From the IMG/VR virus record IMGVR_UViG_3300027824_000016, positions 1 to 24,785 of that record: a DNA stretch of 24,785 nucleotides. One strand, given 5' to 3'. A program made the translations under genes and the position numbers. The notes below the pieces were generated by a model. That model searched no databases, was not told where the DNA came from, and was given only the letters and a program-made list of their open reading frames with translations. Source of the stretch: a virus. Below are positions 23,548-24,785 of the stretch, piece by piece (position 1 is the stretch's first letter; every line of letters starts with the position of its first letter).

Positions 23548-24101
23548 GGTTCCGTTCTTTCCTGATCGAACGCCTCCCCCGACTGCGATGAACTCGACAT
23601 CGGGTTCGATCCGTTCCTTGGCAATGGCGGTAAGGGAACTCGTAACACTTCGGAGGGGTTTACCCCCTGGCTCTCCAGCCAGGCGACTGAGTTGGTCAAC
23701 TGTTCTCGCAGTTGTGCGTTCTCGTAGCGAAGCTGCTCCCTCCGCGAAAGATCCCGGCCGTCCTCCTCCGCCTCCCTCTGTTCGACCGCCAGGAGTTCGG
23801 GACCCAGGGGGAGCGAGTCGATCTCTGACTCGGGCGATCTCTGCGTCGTCGTCTGCGGCATCCCCGGCTCGCCACTCGTCGGCTGTCGGCTCTGCGGCCC
23901 GAAGACCATCGTCTGTGCCAGGTCCGACATCGCGGTCGTCGTCTCCCGTAGAGCCGAGATCGTCTCCCTCGTCGTCGCGTCGGTGGCCTGCCGCTCCGTA
24001 CTCATCGCCTGGGTCGCTGTCGTCCACGAACGGTTCACGATCAGGAGGCAACAGGTGAGCAGCCCCAAGGCGACCACTCCCAGGATTACCAGCGGCCACA
24101 T
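23532..24101 (-). CDS. Membrane-anchored coiled-coil protein
   Basis: A 189-residue protein. ATG 24101 is preferred because it overlaps the preceding stop (TGATG); a TTG one codon earlier is also possible. Residues about 2-23 are a transmembrane helix (LVILGVVALGLLTCCLLIV) with a short N-terminal end. Residues about 30-150 are mainly Thr/Glu/Gln/Arg-rich and form a likely coiled coil (EREQLRYENAQLREQ-like pattern), ending with WLESQGVNPSEV. The last 40 residues are Ser/Pro-rich and probably disordered. This is the shape of an inner-membrane spanin or lysis-accessory protein, but a spanin would be unexpected if the host is Gram-positive. Function uncertain. Confidence 0.65.
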   Translation of the reverse strand: MWPLVILGVVALGLLTCCLLIVNRSWTTATQAMSTERQATDATTRETISALRETTTAMSDLAQTMVFGPQSRQPTSGEPGMPQTTTQRSPESEIDSLPLGPELLAVEQREAEEDGRDLSRREQLRYENAQLREQLTNSVAWLESQGVNPSEVLRVPLPPLPRNGSNPMSSSSQSGEAFDQERTEPWQSP

Positions 24102-24193
24102 CAACGCCCCGTCCGCGTGACGATCAGGAAACCGATCCAGACCACGCCCCAGAGCGCGAGGAGGCCGTAGACGATGGCCGCGTCGATCTTCAC
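24101..24193 (-). CDS. 30-residue single-pass membrane peptide
   Basis: A short frame from GTG 24193 to TGA 24101 encodes 30 residues. It has a GGAGGA site 3 nt upstream, its start overlaps the HTH gene's stop (GTGA), and its stop overlaps the next ATG (TGATG). Residues about 5-26 are hydrophobic with two Trp (AAIVYGLLALWGVVWIGFLI), flanked by a Lys near the start and Arg residues at the end, giving one probable transmembrane helix. It lies between a regulator and a membrane-anchored protein, so it may be a partner or holin-like peptide. Function unknown. Confidence 0.65.
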   Translation of the reverse strand: MKIDAAIVYGLLALWGVVWIGFLIVTRTGR

Positions 24194-24411
24194 GACTCCT
24201 CCATCCGCCGGCCCCAGGTCTTAGTGGCCGCCTGGCGCGAGATGTCCATGGCGTCCCCGATCAGTTCCCAGGAGACTCCCTGTCTCCGTGCCGAGGCTAC
24301 CGCCAGGTGGAGTTTTGCGTCCGCATCCTCGCGGGCCAAGAAGTGCTTGCGGATGACGGTGTAGCAGCGGCGCTTGACCGACTCGATGGGGGAATCCGGC
24401 CAGCGGGGCAT
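24190..24411 (-). CDS. Small helix-turn-helix protein
   Basis: A 73-residue protein from ATG 24411. Residues about 28-70 contain a compact helix-turn-helix with the pattern ARRQGVSWELIGDAMDISRQAATKTWGRR, split here as ARRQGVSWELIGD and AMDISRQAATKTWGRR. That is typical of actinobacterial and phage HTH proteins (SWxxIGxxLxxSRQAAxxxxG). The N-terminal half is a charged helix (REDADAKLHLAVA). No ribosome site is visible upstream of the ATG; the promoter at 24447-24419 places transcription at or within one or two bases of it, so it may be read leaderless. The palindrome at the promoter could be its own operator. Confidence 0.75.
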   Translation of the reverse strand: MPRWPDSPIESVKRRCYTVIRKHFLAREDADAKLHLAVASARRQGVSWELIGDAMDISRQAATKTWGRRMEES

Positions 24412-24418
24412 GCAGAGA

Positions 24419-24447
24419 AGGTTACGGTAACCCTACCCTCATGTCAA
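24419..24447 (-). promoter_or_regulatory. Candidate leaderless promoter
   Basis: On the minus strand a consensus TTGACA (24447-24442) is followed by a 17 nt spacer and TAACCT (24424-24419, a TAnnnT -10 box). The expected start is at 24412-24411, where the ATG of the HTH gene lies, and no Shine-Dalgarno is present. It begins two bases after the stop of the upstream gene. Confidence 0.7.
24420..24432. repeat. Palindrome GGTTAC-G-GTAACC, copy 2 (possible operator)
   Basis: A perfect 13-base inverted repeat with one central base lies over the -10 box and adjacent spacer of the promoter at 24447-24419. A near-identical copy is at 3634-3646 over another promoter. It may be the site for the HTH protein it precedes or for the ribbon-helix-helix protein at 3345-3533. 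Confidence 0.55.
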
Positions 24448-24449
24448 GG

Positions 24450-24785
24450 CTACAACTGGGTGGCGGGGGTCTCCGTCCCGGCTGCGGCAGCGGGGGTGGC
24501 GGTAGGGGTGCCCACGGTCAGGACCGCGGTGACGGTCGGGGCCACGACGGCGGGGGTCACAGTGACCGCGACGGGGGCCGGGTCAGCGATGACCGTTCCG
24601 TTCGGGTCCAGGGCGCCGGTCAGGGCGGCCGAGACACTGGAGTCTCCCGCGGCCTCGAAGGCGACCGAGGCGTCCAGGGCGTCGGTGGCCGTCACAGCCA
24701 GGATGCCGGTGTTGTCGGACGAGAAGCTGGCGGTCGCGCCGGTAACGGTGGCCGGTGAGCCGTCCGCGTTGACGAACGTCACTGA
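24450..24785 (-). CDS. Ig-like domain protein (5' end off window)
   Basis: The frame is open at the right edge and ends at TAG 24450. A GTG at 24782 exists, but the frame continues upstream (codon TCA at 24785), so the N-terminus is probably cut off. The 111 visible residues form a beta-sandwich pattern (VTFVNADGSPATVTGATASF, then SSDNTGILAVTATDALDASV and AGDSSVSAALTGALDP) resembling bacterial Ig-like (Big2-type) domains, with an Ala/Thr/Pro-rich C-terminal tail (residues about 75-110). Such domains occur in phage surface proteins and may help virions stick to surfaces. It belongs to the gene group before the promoter at 24447. Confidence 0.7.
   Translation of the reverse strand, partial: SVTFVNADGSPATVTGATASFSSDNTGILAVTATDALDASVAFEAAGDSSVSAALTGALDPNGTVIADPAPVAVTVTPAVVAPTVTAVLTVGTPTATPAAAAGTETPATQL

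Noticed and set aside
23548-24099. Upstream extension of the frame ending at 23440, to about 219 residues
   Set aside because: The N-terminal 140 residues are an Asp/Gly/Arg-rich shadow of the membrane coiled-coil gene. Only the part after about 23655 looks protein-like.
1-24785. CRISPR arrays, tRNA genes, integrase, insertion sequences
   Set aside because: No spaced direct repeats, cloverleaf-like stretches, or recombinase motifs were seen. Gaps between genes are almost all shorter than 50 bases.

Overview
This window is a 24.8 kb piece of a tailed-phage (or prophage) genome that I read as the virion-morphogenesis arm. It has high GC, and every supported gene lies on the minus strand, so the biological order runs from right (24785) to left (1). 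Genes are packed with 1 to 8 nt overlaps (TAATG, TGATG, ATGA, GTGA) and many use GTG starts. There is no tail tape-measure gene, tail-tube gene or tail-chaperone pair. Instead there is a portal, an adaptor-like protein, a nozzle-like protein and three consecutive candidate internal (ejection) proteins, which suggests a short-tailed, podovirus-like particle. The high GC, frequent GTG starts and two apparently leaderless promoters with TAnnnT -10 boxes fit an actinobacterial host, but that is inference.

Region by region, in transcription order. (1) 24785-23440: the end of an Ig-like protein, then a promoter, then a short operon with a small helix-turn-helix protein, a 30-residue membrane peptide too short for ordinary gene callers, a membrane-anchored coiled-coil protein, and an overlapping reading frame whose start is unclear and which may be reached by -1 frameshifting. 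(2) 23440-19071: packaging genes, namely a small terminase candidate, the large terminase, a zinc-ribbon protein and the portal. (3) 19020-18264: a run of very small genes (58, 66, 44, 56 and 20 residues), three of them strongly basic. (4) 18240-18131: a strong hairpin followed by a good -35/-10 pair, which separates the packaging operon from the capsid operon. (5) 18131-13311: capsid genes, namely two small proteins, a scaffold candidate, the major capsid protein and four further proteins likely to be head-associated. (6) 13309-10098: nozzle-like, fibre-like and adaptor-like proteins. (7) 10097-3664: three candidate ejection proteins, the last of 1453 residues. (8) 3666-2592: a second leaderless-type promoter driving a four-gene cassette (zinc-knuckle, ribbon-helix-helix and two unknowns). 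(9) 2582-1: tail-fibre and adhesin genes, the last a glycine-rich protein that runs off the left edge.

The genes together describe DNA packaging, procapsid assembly, neck and short-tail assembly, DNA ejection and host attachment. No replication, lysogeny, recognisable endolysin, tRNA or CRISPR features are visible. The most unusual parts are the two promoters that share a GTTAC(S)GTAAC palindrome 20.8 kb apart, the small basic-protein cluster, the possible frameshift near 23655, and the very large unassigned ejection protein. Functions given from position rather than motif are marked as inference.
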